DNA from: Myxococcales bacterium
Lineage (GTDB): Bacteria; Myxococcota_A; UBA9042; JABWCM01
Direction: 5' to 3'
Length of the DNA stretch: 64,000 nucleotides
NCBI GenBank assembly: GCA_013360285.1
Contig: JABWCM010000003.1
Location: forward strand, 1 to 64,000
In this document: one piece after another, positions 63,801 through 64,000 of the stretch
Numbering within the stretch: position 1 is the stretch's first letter
Layout: the number at the start of each line of letters is the position of its first letter
Position numbers and translations under genes: made by a program
Notes under the pieces: model-generated
Database searches by the model: none
The model's input: the letters and a program-made list of their open reading frames with translations, nothing else
Told to the model about the DNA's origin: nothing

Positions 63801-64000
63801 ATGAACCCATCATCATATGTCGATCGGCTACGTGATGTTCCACTGATGTTTGATGTGGGTGGGGAGTTCCAAGTCGACCTGTCGTGGGTAGGTCGTGTTG
63901 TAGACCATCTCTCCCGATTACACCGGATTCCTGATGAACTTCAGACAACAGGGATTACATGCCCTCCGTCCGACGAACCTTCGTTTTCCCGGTTTGTAAC
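63801..64000 (+). CDS. Unknown gene truncated by the window end
   Basis: An open frame from ATG 63801 (GGGAG five bases ahead, inside the deacetylase stop region) runs to the window end without a stop and is therefore absent from the ORF track. The 66 visible residues begin MNPSSYVDRLRDVPLMFDVG and include VDLSWVGRVVDHLSRLHRIP. No domain is recognised, and there is no signal peptide. The spacing implies one transcript with the deacetylase. Confidence 0.6.
   Translation, partial: MNPSSYVDRLRDVPLMFDVGGEFQVDLSWVGRVVDHLSRLHRIPDELQTTGITCPPSDEPSFSRFV

Overview
The window looks like chromosomal DNA of a Gram-negative, deltaproteobacteria-like organism (Myxococcota, Bradymonadota or a relative). The sequence supports this through many predicted lipoproteins with long Asp/Ser/Thr-rich linkers, secreted cysteine-rich repeat proteins, an IgGFc-binding-type surface protein, a PQQ sugar dehydrogenase fused to a cytochrome, and divergently and convergently packed housekeeping genes. 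No rRNA, tRNA, CRISPR array, transposase or phage gene was recognised. The taxonomic placement is inference.

Layout. 1-561: broken end of an exported CARDB protein. 784-2217: a methyltransferase resembling fungal sphingolipid C9-methyltransferases. 2218-3129: gene-free, with palindromic mobile-looking repeats and a 42-bp tandem array. 3130-6763: heterodimeric ABC exporter. 6924-13290: uvrB, a PQQ dehydrogenase/diheme lipoprotein, a lipocalin-like lipoprotein and a CruF-like membrane protein. 13281-14781 (minus): CoA-binding protein and divergent RtcA-like protein. 14894-18040: IleRS of the eukaryote-like class. 18042-18216: second full copy of the palindromic element, filling the gap between two convergent genes. 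18222-22085: DUF924 protein, a Cys-rich lipoprotein and mscL.

22108-27414 (minus) holds a cassette of FHA/coiled-coil protein, Ycf46-like AAA ATPase, DUF1257 (Ycf35-like) and DUF2997, with an orphan pair downstream. 27568-32035 holds exported or surface proteins and a topoisomerase-type zinc-finger protein. 32152-37558 is a tight operon: glycerophosphate-type acyltransferase, gpsA, App1-like phosphatase, and a uracil methyltransferase/pseudouridine synthase fusion.

37547-58258 is the striking part: three giant secreted proteins (about 2104, 2008 and 2534 residues). All carry a cysteine-modified dockerin-like module. One also carries four cohesin-like domains separated by Cys-rich repeats. 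One has a very large helical N-terminal region. The third has a huge Cys-rich array, a jelly-roll-like domain and a C-terminal beta-helix. The first two form one operon, and the third is divergent from it across a 690-bp regulatory gap. I read these as a candidate cellulosome-like but non-enzymatic cell-surface assembly; this is the best candidate for an undescribed system.

58316-64000: PHP-domain lipoprotein, an orphan helical protein, a 21-bp tandem array, a lipoprotein with Gly/Cys repeats and a somatomedin-B-like domain, a histone-deacetylase-family hydrolase, and a truncated orphan gene coupled to it.
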